Shown one piece after another: positions 25,568-33,145 of a stretch of 64,000 nt of DNA. Within the stretch, counting starts at the first letter, position 1. Each line of letters begins with the position of its first letter. The stretch is from Streptomyces venezuelae (GTDB taxonomy: Bacteria > Actinomycetota > Actinomycetes > Streptomycetales > Streptomycetaceae): contig NZ_CP029190.1 of assembly GCF_008642295.1 (NCBI RefSeq), positions 992,001-1,056,000 of the forward strand, read 5' to 3'. Both the position numbers and the translations under genes were made by a program. The notes under the pieces were generated by a model, which had not been told where the DNA came from, made no database searches, and saw only the letters and a list, made by a program, of their open reading frames with translations.

Positions 25568-26938
25568 TCAGACCAGTTCGGGCTGCTGTTCGCGCCGCTG
25601 TCCCGGCAGGTGCACCGCCGGTGCGGCAGCGTCCGTCCGGTCCCACCGCCTGGTGGTCCGTACGTAGCCGTAGATCATCGAGATCATCGACAGCATGACC
25701 AGCGGCCCGAACACCCACGGAAGATCGGCCATCTCCACCGACAGATAGCGGTACGACACCAGGAGCGCGGCGAACACCACGGCGCCGTAGACCGTCAGCC
25801 GGATTCCGGACCGGTCCCAGCCGCGGGCCTGCGCCCGCAGCGCCGTCTCGATCGTGAGCGTGAACACCACGCCGGCGACGATGTCTGCGCCGTAGTGGTA
25901 GCCGAAGCCCAGCGTTGCGCCGAGCGTCGCGATCAGCCAGAACGTTCCCGCCCAGCGCAGGGCCCTCGGGCCGGTGCGGGAATGGATGAAGATCGCGGTG
26001 GCCCAGGCCGTGTGCAGACTGGGCATGCAGTTGCGCGGGGTGACCTCGTCGAACAGCATCGGCTGCGGGATGCCGACCGGCGGCGGCGTGTGCGGCCACA
26101 GGTTGGCCAGCGCCCACTGGCCCCCGTCGGCGCCGTAGGCGTAGATCGGCCCGACCACCGGGAAGATCATGTAGATGCCCGGCCCGAGCAGGCCGATGAC
26201 GAGGAACGTACGCACCAGGTGATGGCGCGGGAAGCGGCGCTCGGCGGCGACGTTGCGCAGCTGGTACAGCGCGACGACGACGGCCATCACCGCAAGCTGG
26301 ATGTAGACGAACTCGAGCACCCGGAAACCGACCACGCCGGTGGCGTCGACGATCCGGCCGGCCACCCACGACGGGTTGCCCAGCGCCTGGTCGGCGGTCG
26401 CCACGTACTGGTCGAGCACCGTGGGCTGGGTCTTCATCGTGAGCATCAGCCAGGTGTAGCCGGTCTTACGGCCGGCCACCAGCAGCAGGGCCAGCCCCAC
26501 GCCCTTCAGCAGCAGGGCGCGCTCCCGGCCGGTGCGGTGCGTGAAGGCGATGACGGCACAGGCCAGCGTCACCCACAGGGCGCCGGTGCCGTACATCATC
26601 TTGGCGTCGACCATCCACCGCACAAGCCAGAAGACGAGGTCGATGCCGATCGCGGCGCCGACCGCGATGAACCGCTGCCGCCAGGTGAGCACCACCAGCA
26701 TCAGCCCCATGGCGGCGTACAGCACGGTCCCCGACTGGGGCGCGAAGATCACCTCGCGCGTCTGGACGGTGATCGGTCCCGGCACCCCGTACCCGCGCGC
26801 GGCAATCTCCAGTGCGACGAGGAACCCGAGGGCCACCACGCTCACCACGGCCCACAGCGCCCGCACTCGCGATTTCGTAGATATCAATTTTTCAGCCGAT
26901 TTGTCATGTTTGCGGATGGTCGTCTCGAGTCCGAACAT
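25568..26938 (-). CDS. PAP2-family membrane phosphatase / inositolphosphotransferase-like
   Basis: 456 aa from ATG 26938, with about ten or more membrane segments. The PAP2 motif region is visible: NCMPSLHTAWATAIF supplies the SxxxH element and FGYHYGADIVAG the second His. FLVIGLLGPGIYMIFPVVGP and the overall arrangement resemble the AUR1/inositol phosphotransferase-type PAP2 proteins of actinomycetes. It acts on lipid phosphates in the membrane. Longer in-frame extension upstream runs through the tRNA and is not credible. The preceding DNA has a terminator for the tRNA gene. Confidence 0.85.
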   Translation of the reverse strand: MFGLETTIRKHDKSAEKLISTKSRVRALWAVVSVVALGFLVALEIAARGYGVPGPITVQTREVIFAPQSGTVLYAAMGLMLVVLTWRQRFIAVGAAIGIDLVFWLVRWMVDAKMMYGTGALWVTLACAVIAFTHRTGRERALLLKGVGLALLLVAGRKTGYTWLMLTMKTQPTVLDQYVATADQALGNPSWVAGRIVDATGVVGFRVLEFVYIQLAVMAVVVALYQLRNVAAERRFPRHHLVRTFLVIGLLGPGIYMIFPVVGPIYAYGADGGQWALANLWPHTPPPVGIPQPMLFDEVTPRNCMPSLHTAWATAIFIHSRTGPRALRWAGTFWLIATLGATLGFGYHYGADIVAGVVFTLTIETALRAQARGWDRSGIRLTVYGAVVFAALLVSYRYLSVEMADLPWVFGPLVMLSMISMIYGYVRTTRRWDRTDAAAPAVHLPGQRREQQPELV

Positions 26939-26994
26939 GTTAACGGAGGGGGTGTGTCTCGTTAATCCCGGGTGGCTGCTCCCGGACACACGAA

Positions 26995-27026
26995 AGGCCG
27001 CCTTCCCATTCCTGAGAAGACGGCCT
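26995..27026 (-). terminator. Rho-independent terminator after tRNA-Pro
   Basis: An AGGCCG-C-CTTC / GAAG-A-CGGCCT stem (10 bp, one mismatch) is followed on the minus strand by TTTCG. It lies 22 nt past the tRNA 3' end and separates the tRNA from the PAP2 gene. Confidence 0.65.
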
Positions 27027-27047
27027 CCGACTTGCGTTTCCGCACAG

Positions 27048-27121
<74 letters not shown>

Positions 27122-27226
27122 ATGCCCCTGTCACCTGGGTGTTACCCCGGGCGGCGGTGCATGAAGAACATTACCTCACGTCGGGGGGTGCCCACGCACC
27201 GGTGATCGGGGAGGGAGGATGGGGGT

Positions 27227-27697
27227 GTGAGCGGACGGGATCGGGATGCGGCGGGGCGGGCGCGGAACGCGCGGCCCCGGGACGGTCTGGGGCGGCCGAT
27301 GCCCTACGGCGAGGCCGGGGTGGAGCGGCAGCCGGAGGGGGTGGTCCGGGCTCCGGCGGAGACGGTGCGGGAAGCGCAGCGGCTGCTGGACGCCGGGATG
27401 CCCTTCCATGCCCACGAGGTGTTCGAGGACGCCTGGAAGTCCGGCCCGGAGGCCGAGGCCCCGCTGTGGCGGGGCCTGGCACAGCTGGCGGTCGGGCTCA
27501 CCCATGCCGCACGCGGCAATGCGGTGGGCGGGGCGCGCCTGTTGCGGCGCGGGGCCGGGCAGATCGCCGGCCTGGGCACCCCGTACGGGATCGACACGGC
27601 CGGGCTGGCCCGCTGGGCCGGGGCGCTGGCCGGACGGGTGGCGGACGGCGACCGGATCGACGCGGCCCGCGAGGCCCCGCGGCTGACCCCCGGCTAG
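27227..27697 (+). CDS. DUF309 family protein
   Basis: 156 aa from GTG 27227 behind GGGAGGAT. The DUF309 core is clear: EAQRLLDAGMPFHAHEVFED, WKSGPEAEAPLWRGLAQLAVGLTHAARGNAVGGARLLRRG. This is a small all-helical domain of unknown function. The TAG stop (27695-27697) overlaps the stop of the convergent VOC pseudogene within the palindrome CTAG. Confidence 0.85.
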   Translation: MSGRDRDAAGRARNARPRDGLGRPMPYGEAGVERQPEGVVRAPAETVREAQRLLDAGMPFHAHEVFEDAWKSGPEAEAPLWRGLAQLAVGLTHAARGNAVGGARLLRRGAGQIAGLGTPYGIDTAGLARWAGALAGRVADGDRIDAAREAPRLTPG

Positions 27698-28133
27698 GGG
27701 GTGTCCGCAGCGGCCGGGGCGGCCGGCTGGAGGAGGTCCCAGCGGTTGCCGTACAGGTCCTCGAAGACGGCCACCGAGCCGTACGGTTCGTGGCGCGGCT
27801 CCTCCAGGAAGCGGACGCCCTCGGCCGTCATCCGGGTGTGATCACCGGCGAAGTCGTCGGTGTAGAGGAAGAAGCCGACCCGCCCGCCCGTCTGGTCGCC
27901 GATCCGGGAGTGCTGGGCCTCGTCCTTGGCGCGGGCCAGCAGCAGTCCGGTTCCGGTGGTGCCGGGCGGGTGGACCACCACCCAGCGGGAGCCTCCCCCA
28001 GCTACCGCTGGGAGGTGCCCCCAGGGCGCGGGGTGTCCTCGGCCAGGTCGAAGCCGAGGGCCCGGACGTAGAAGTCGATGGCCTCGTCGTACTCGCGGAC
28101 GACCAGGGCGGTGAGGGCGATGTGGGAGGGCAT
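27694..28133 (-). pseudogene. VOC (glyoxalase-type) protein gene disrupted by a palindromic element
   Basis: From ATG 28133 the frame gives the N-terminal VOC half (IALTALVVREYDEAIDFYVR, then LGFDLAEDTPRP) and hits TAG at 28004-28002. A different frame from about 27990 continues with RWVVVHPPGTTGTGLLLARA and GRVGFFLYTDDFAGDH to the stop at 27694. Total span is 440 nt (3n+2). Removing 32 or 35 nt around 27990-28024 gives an uninterrupted frame reading DTPRP-(S)-RWVVV, about 134-135 aa. The insert is a small hairpin element. The gene is last after lutABC, 4 nt beyond the lutC stop. Confidence 0.85.
27990..28024. repeat. Short palindromic (REP-like) insertion in the VOC gene
   Basis: CCTCCC-CC-AGC, loop TACC, GCT-GGGAGG (27992-28015) forms a hairpin with a 2-nt bulge, followed by TGCCCCCA. 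I recall very similar sequences scattered through Streptomyces genomes between genes, but this could not be checked here. Its removal restores the reading frame of the host gene, so it behaves as an insertion. The loop carries the premature TAG on the minus strand. Confidence 0.65.
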
Positions 28134-28137
28134 CCGC

Positions 28138-28815
28138 CTATTGTGCGGCGTCCCCGGTGGTGAGCAGGACGACCTCCAGGGTGCGGGGGCCGTGGACGCC
28201 CTCCACCCGGTCGAGTTCGATGTCGCTGGTGGCGGACGGTCCGGAGATCCAGGTCAGCGGGCGGGCCGGGTCGAGGAGCGGCAGGGCCTGCGGGATCGAG
28301 TCCACCACCTGCCCGGGGACGTGGATGACGCAGATGTGGTGGTCGGGGATCAGGGTGATGCGGCGCCGCCCCTGGTCCGGGCCGCCATCCAGGACGATGG
28401 TGCCGGTTTCGGCGATGGCGAGGGCGCACCCGGTGACCACGCTGTCGACCCGGTCGAGTGCGGCGGGGGTGGCGGCGGTGGCGTCGGCGCGGTCGTGGAC
28501 CCGGGTGGCTTCCGTGGCGGCGAGCCAGGCCCCGGGCAGTGCGGGCGGCACCAGGACCGAGGCGGCCCCGCGCCGGGCGAGCAGGTGCGCGAGGAGCTGC
28601 GGAAGTCCCTCCGCGTCCGTGCGGTGGACGATGGCCCGGTACTCGGCGAGGTTCGCCGCCAGCAGGTCCACCCGCTCCTCGGCGGTGCGGGTGCCGTGGA
28701 CCGTGAGGTAGTCGCGCGGGATGTCGGCGTACGCGTCCGGCCCCGCCCCGGGCGGCACCGCCCCGGCCGGCACGGCCCGCCGGATCCGGGCCAGGATGCG
28801 GTCCTTGCTGCTCAT
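28138..28815 (-). CDS. lutC: Lactate utilization protein C (LUD domain)
   Basis: 225 aa, ATG 28815, overlapping the lutB stop (ATGA). The LUD-domain pattern is visible: IAETGTIVLDGGPDQGRRRI, ITLIPDHHICVIHVPGQVVDSI, and ISGPSATSDIELDRVEGVHGPR near the end, the signature shared with LutB. LutC works with LutA and LutB to oxidise L-lactate to pyruvate. It is the third gene of the operon. Product length is near the family norm. Confidence 0.92.
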   Translation of the reverse strand: MSSKDRILARIRRAVPAGAVPPGAGPDAYADIPRDYLTVHGTRTAEERVDLLAANLAEYRAIVHRTDAEGLPQLLAHLLARRGAASVLVPPALPGAWLAATEATRVHDRADATAATPAALDRVDSVVTGCALAIAETGTIVLDGGPDQGRRRITLIPDHHICVIHVPGQVVDSIPQALPLLDPARPLTWISGPSATSDIELDRVEGVHGPRTLEVVLLTTGDAAQ

Positions 28816-30326
28816 CGGGTGCCTCCCCGTTCGCGGGTCCACCAGTCGCGGAAGGATTCCGCCGGGACCGGGGGAAGATCGCGGGTCTCCGTCCAGGCCC
28901 GGCCGGCCGCGCCGGGCAGCCGATGCGGGCGGAAGCGGCGGGTCCGGGCCAGTACGCGTTCGGCGCGGCGCAGCGCGCCCGGGTGGTCGAGCAGCAGGCG
29001 GGCGGCGCGCATGGCCGCACGTTCTGCGGTGTGGCCGGCGGCCGGGCGGATCCGGACCCGCAGGCCCTCGCGGGTGACGGGGCCGCCCTGGACCACCCGT
29101 TCCCGCAGGTGCACCAGGACCTCGGGGATGTCGATGGCCACCGGGCAGACCTCGTAGCAGGCTCCGCACAGGGTGGAGGCGTAGGGCAGGGTGGCGTCGA
29201 TCTCGCTTGCCGTGCCACGTAGTTGGGGGCTGAGGATGGCGCCGATCGGGCCCGGGTAGACGGAGCCGTAGGCGTGCCCGCCGGCCCGCTCGTAGACCGG
29301 GCAGACATTGAGGCAGGCGGAGCAGCGGATGCAGCGCAGGGCCTGCCGGCCGACCTCGTCGGCGAGGGTGTCGGTGCGGCCGTTGTCGAGCAGCACCAGG
29401 TGGAAGGCGGACGGGCCGTCGCCGTCCGCCCCCTTCGACGGTCCCAGCCCGGTCCACATGGTGGTGTAGGGGTTCATGCGCTCGGCGGTGGAGGACCGCG
29501 GCAGGGTCTGGAGGAAGATCTCCAGGTCCCGGAAGGTGGGGATCACCTTCTCGATGCCGACGACCGAGATCAGGGTTTCCGGGAGGGTCAGGCACATCCG
29601 GCCGTTGCCCTCCGATTCCAGGACGACCATGGTGCCGGTCTCCGCCACCATGAAGTTGGCGCCGGACACGGCGACCTTGGCGCGCAGGAACTTCTCCCGC
29701 AGATGCAGCCGGGCGGCCTCGGCGAGCGCGGCCGGGGTGTCGTCGAGGTCCTCCGGGGCGGGTCGCCCCCAGTCGCCCATCCGGGTGCGGAAGATGTCGC
29801 GGATCTCGCCGCGGTTGCGGTGGATGGCGGGGACCAGGATGTGCGAGGGCCGGTCGTCGCCGAGCTGGACGATGAGTTCGGCGAGGTCCGTCTCGTACGC
29901 GGCGATGCCCGCCGCCTCCAGTGCCTCGTTGAGGCCGATCTCCTGGGTGGCCATGGACTTGACCTTCACCACCTCCCGCTCGCCGGTCGCCAGGACCAGG
30001 CCGGTGACGATGCGGTTGGCCTCGGCCGCGTCGGCCGCCCAGTGGACGGTGCCGCCGGCGGCGGTCACGGCCTCCTCCAGGCGGAGCAGGTAGTGGTCGA
30101 GGTGGCGGATGGTGTGGTCCTTCACGGCCCGTCCGGCCTCCCGCAGCCGGTCCCAGTCGGCGAGTTCGGTGACCGCGCGGGCCCGCTTGTCGCGGATGGT
30201 GTGGGTGGCGTGCCGCAGGTTGGCGCGCAGGGTGTCGTCGTGTACGGCTTCCCGGGCGGCGGCGGGAAAGGCCGGCATGCCGAGGTACGTCGTGGCTTCG
30301 GCACGGGCGGCGCGGGTTCCGGTCAC
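28812..30326 (-). CDS. lutB: Lactate utilization protein B (LUD + iron-sulfur)
   Basis: 504 aa, GTG 30326, which overlaps the lutA stop by GTGA. N-terminal LUD domain (SMATQEIGLNEALEAAG; AVSGANFMVAETGTMVVLES). Two ferredoxin-type cysteine clusters follow: CIRCSACLNVCPVYE and CGACYEVCP, for two 4Fe-4S centres. The C-terminal helical tail with RERGGTR is typical. It is the electron-transfer subunit of the lactate oxidation complex. Overlaps at both ends mean the operon is translationally coupled. Confidence 0.93.
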   Translation of the reverse strand: MTGTRAARAEATTYLGMPAFPAAAREAVHDDTLRANLRHATHTIRDKRARAVTELADWDRLREAGRAVKDHTIRHLDHYLLRLEEAVTAAGGTVHWAADAAEANRIVTGLVLATGEREVVKVKSMATQEIGLNEALEAAGIAAYETDLAELIVQLGDDRPSHILVPAIHRNRGEIRDIFRTRMGDWGRPAPEDLDDTPAALAEAARLHLREKFLRAKVAVSGANFMVAETGTMVVLESEGNGRMCLTLPETLISVVGIEKVIPTFRDLEIFLQTLPRSSTAERMNPYTTMWTGLGPSKGADGDGPSAFHLVLLDNGRTDTLADEVGRQALRCIRCSACLNVCPVYERAGGHAYGSVYPGPIGAILSPQLRGTASEIDATLPYASTLCGACYEVCPVAIDIPEVLVHLRERVVQGGPVTREGLRVRIRPAAGHTAERAAMRAARLLLDHPGALRRAERVLARTRRFRPHRLPGAAGRAWTETRDLPPVPAESFRDWWTRERGGTR

Positions 30327-31078
30327 AGCAGTGGCTCCGCTTCGGTGGCGGCCAGGATCTCGGCGAGGTGCAGGGTGCGCAGCGGGGCGCCCTGCCGGCG
30401 CAGGGTGCCGTCGAGGTGGGCGAGGCAGGAGTTGTCCGCCCCGCACAGCACCGCGGCCCCGGTGGCACCGGCGTTCCGGAGCTTGTCGGCGGCCATCGCG
30501 GCGGAGACGTCGGGGTTCTTCACGGCGAAGGTGCCGCCGAATCCGCAGCACTCCTCGGCGCCGGGCAGCTCGACCAGCTCCAGCCCCTTGACGGCGGCGA
30601 GGAGCCGGCGCGGCCGGTCGCCCAGGCCCAGCCCGCGCAGGCCGTGGCAGGAGGGGTGGTAGGTGACGGTGTGCGGGAAGTACGCGCCGACGTCGGTCAC
30701 CCCGAGGACGTCGACCAGGAACTCGGTCAGCTCGTACACGCGCGGTACGAGGTTCTCGGCGAGCCGGGCCAGGTCGGTGCCGCGGCCCTCCGCCGCCGCC
30801 TTCGCACCGATCCGCGGGTAGTGCTCGCGGATCATCGCCGCGCAGGACCCGGAGGGGGTGACCACGTACGGGTAGCCGGCGAAGGCCCCGGCGGTGCGGC
30901 GGACCAGTGGTTCGGTCTCGTACCGGTAGCCGGTGTTGTACTGGGGCTGGCCGCAGCAGCTCTGGCCCGGCGGGAAGTCCACCTCGACGCCCAGCCGCTC
31001 CAGCAGCCGGACCGCGGCGATGCCGGTGGCGGGGTACAGCGCGTCGTTGACGCAGGTGACGAACAGGGCGACACGCAT
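30323..31078 (-). CDS. lutA: Lactate utilization protein A (CCG-domain Fe-S protein)
   Basis: 251 aa, ATG 31078. Two CCG cysteine-rich domains: SCCGQPQYNTG near residue 40 and ECCGFGGTFAVKNPDVSAAM near 185, with partner cysteines in PSGSCAAM and YHPSCHGLRGLG. This is the first gene of lutABC. It faces cobF head-to-head with only 18 nt between start codons, so its promoter must lie within cobF coding sequence or the transcript must be almost leaderless. No LutR-type regulator gene is present. Confidence 0.92.
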   Translation of the reverse strand: MRVALFVTCVNDALYPATGIAAVRLLERLGVEVDFPPGQSCCGQPQYNTGYRYETEPLVRRTAGAFAGYPYVVTPSGSCAAMIREHYPRIGAKAAAEGRGTDLARLAENLVPRVYELTEFLVDVLGVTDVGAYFPHTVTYHPSCHGLRGLGLGDRPRRLLAAVKGLELVELPGAEECCGFGGTFAVKNPDVSAAMAADKLRNAGATGAAVLCGADNSCLAHLDGTLRRQGAPLRTLHLAEILAATEAEPLL

Positions 31079-31096
31079 GACCGGCAGAATAGCCGG

Positions 31097-31849
31097 GTGA
31101 AGAAGTTCTCAGTGATCGGAATCGGCGCGGGCGACCCGGACCACCTCACCCTCCAGGCGGTCAGGGCCATCGGCGCGGCGGACGCCTTCCTCATCCTGGA
31201 GAAGGGCGAGGAGAAGTCGGATCTGACGGGGCTGCGGCGGGCCATGCTCGAGGAGTACGCCCGGCCGGGCCACCGGCTCGTCGAGGGCCGGGACCCGGAC
31301 CGGGACCGGACCCCGGCGGAGTACGCACCCACGGTGGACGGCTGGCGCAGTGCGCGCGCCGAGATCTTCGAGAGGTTCCTCGCCGAGGATCTTGCCGAGG
31401 GCGAGACGGGGGCGTTCCTGGTGTGGGGGGACCCGTCCCTGTACGACTCCACCCTCGCGATCCTGGAGGAGGTGCGGGAGCGGGGCGCGGTGGAGTTCGA
31501 GTACTCCGTGGTGCCCGGGATCAGCAGTGTGTCCGCGCTGCTGGCGCGGCACCGGACCAACCTCAACCGGGTGGGCCGGCCGGTGCAGATCACCACGGGC
31601 CGGAGGCTGGCCGAGGGCTGGCCGGAGGGCGTGGACGACGTGGTGGTGATGCTGGACGCCCGGCACGCCTTCACCCGCCACCTCGACCAGGACCTGTACA
31701 TCTACTGGGGTGCGTACGTGGGCACGCCGGACGAGATCCTGGTGCAGGGCAGACTGGCGGAGGTCTCCGAGCGCATCGAGCAGCTCCGCACCGAGGCCCG
31801 CGCCCGCAAGGGCTGGATCATGGACACCTACCTGCTGCGCCGGCCCTGA
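31097..31849 (+). CDS. cobF: Precorrin-6A synthase (deacetylating)
   Basis: 250 aa, GTG 31097. SAM-dependent tetrapyrrole methyltransferase fold: VIGIGAGDPDHLTLQAV at the N-terminus, FLVWGDPSLYDST for the SAM loop, and VPGISSVSALLARH. The length and the region EDLAEGETG match CobF, the C1-methylating and deacetylating step of aerobic cobalamin synthesis. The other cob genes are not in the window. The upstream gap is too short for a cobalamin riboswitch. No good Shine-Dalgarno sequence precedes the GTG, consistent with a leaderless message. Confidence 0.88.
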   Translation: MKKFSVIGIGAGDPDHLTLQAVRAIGAADAFLILEKGEEKSDLTGLRRAMLEEYARPGHRLVEGRDPDRDRTPAEYAPTVDGWRSARAEIFERFLAEDLAEGETGAFLVWGDPSLYDSTLAILEEVRERGAVEFEYSVVPGISSVSALLARHRTNLNRVGRPVQITTGRRLAEGWPEGVDDVVVMLDARHAFTRHLDQDLYIYWGAYVGTPDEILVQGRLAEVSERIEQLRTEARARKGWIMDTYLLRRP

Positions 31850-31883
31850 CCCCGGCCGGGGCCGGGGCCGGGGCACGTCCGGG

Positions 31884-33053
31884 TCAGATGCCCCGGCCGC
31901 CGTCGTGCCGGGCCAGGAACTCCGGCAGGTCCGCGGCCAGTCGTTCGTATTCCTCGGCCCGGTTGTAGATCTGGCCGCAGACACGGATACCGCCGCCGCC
32001 CGGCCAGGGCCAGATCAGGACCCGGGTGCCGTGGCGGGCCGCGATGTCCTCGCGGAGCGCCGCCGCCGCCTCGCGGGTCTCGGCGATACCGGGCGGCAGC
32101 CGCAGGGAGCGCATCGCCAGCCCTTCGCTGTGCGGCAGCGGGCGGATGCCCGGAATCCGGGCCAGCAGGGCGGAACCGTACGCCGCCAGGGCGCTGTTGT
32201 GGGCACGGACCTTCGCCGCGTCCAGGCGGGCCAGCAGGTCGAGGCCCTCGGGGGCGGCGAGCCAGCCGGTGTAGTCGGTGGTGGCCCGGTACTCGACCGC
32301 CCGGGGGAATCCGTGGTGGTCCTCCCAGGAGCGGACCGGGGCGGCGACCTTGGCGCGGTGCGCGGGGGCGACGGCGAGCACGGCGCTGCCGGGCGGCGCG
32401 TATCCCCACTTGTGCAGGTTTCCGAACCAGAAGTCGGCCTTGCCGGCGAGCGGTTCGGCGAGCATGCCGGGGGCGTGGGCGCCGTCGACGACCGTGGTGA
32501 CGCCCCGGTCGGCGAGCTCGGCGAGGAGCTGCGGCGAGGCGATGATCCGGGCGGTGGGCGAGCTGATGTGGTCGAGCAGGGCCACCTTGGTACGCGGGGT
32601 GACGGCGGCGAGGATCTGCTCGCGGACGGCCGCCTCGTCGGGCAGTTCCGGGTCGAGGGTGACCGTGGTGAGGGGGGCGAGCCGGGCGGCGGCTGCGACG
32701 ACCGTGCCATAGCCGTGGTCGGTGACGAGGATCTCGTCACCGGGGGCGAAGTCGATCGCGTTCAGAGCGAGTTGGGCGGCCTCGGTGGCGTTGGAGACGA
32801 AGGCGAGCCCGTCGGGGTCCGCGCCGAGGTGGCCGGCGATACGGGCGCGGGCCTCGGCGACGAGTTCCGGGACCGCGAGGAAGAACGCGTCGGGGTCGGT
32901 GTGGAGCTGCTGGAGCAGGGCGGTCTGGGCGTCCTGCACGGGCAGGGGTACCGCCCCGAAGGAACCGTGGTTGAGGTGGGCGACCGCCGGGGTGAGGCGG
33001 AAGAGGGCGGTGCCTCCGGGGAACGCGGCCGGCGGGTTGGGGGCGGCGGTCAC
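31884..33053 (-). CDS. Aminotransferase class V (isopenicillin-N-epimerase-like)
   Basis: 389 aa, GTG 33053. The PLP fold type I pattern is clear: HLNHGSFGAVP at the N-terminus, FVSNATEAAQLAL, the Asp-containing TTVVDGAHAPGML, and the Schiff-base lysine in NLHKWGYAPPG. Closest in general appearance to CefD-like racemase/aminotransferase proteins. No beta-lactam genes are nearby, so a role in cephamycin synthesis is unlikely. It converges with cobF, 34 nt apart. Substrate unknown. Confidence 0.85.
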   Translation of the reverse strand: MTAAPNPPAAFPGGTALFRLTPAVAHLNHGSFGAVPLPVQDAQTALLQQLHTDPDAFFLAVPELVAEARARIAGHLGADPDGLAFVSNATEAAQLALNAIDFAPGDEILVTDHGYGTVVAAAARLAPLTTVTLDPELPDEAAVREQILAAVTPRTKVALLDHISSPTARIIASPQLLAELADRGVTTVVDGAHAPGMLAEPLAGKADFWFGNLHKWGYAPPGSAVLAVAPAHRAKVAAPVRSWEDHHGFPRAVEYRATTDYTGWLAAPEGLDLLARLDAAKVRAHNSALAAYGSALLARIPGIRPLPHSEGLAMRSLRLPPGIAETREAAAALREDIAARHGTRVLIWPWPGGGGIRVCGQIYNRAEEYERLAADLPEFLARHDGGRGI

Positions 33054-33145
33054 AGTACGGTGTCTCCTCGCGTGCGGGCGGGGGTTCGGGGCGGGCGGAA
33101 CTCAGGGCTCGGCGGGATGGGCCGAAGGGGCGGGTCGGCGGGGTG

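Noticed and set aside
31079..31096. Cobalamin riboswitch controlling cobF
   Set aside because: The gap is only 18 nt, and no conserved B12-box sequence is present in the adjoining lutA coding DNA.
31884..33053. Cephamycin-type isopenicillin N epimerase
   Set aside because: The protein resembles the PLP superfamily in general, and no pcbAB/pcbC or other beta-lactam genes are nearby.
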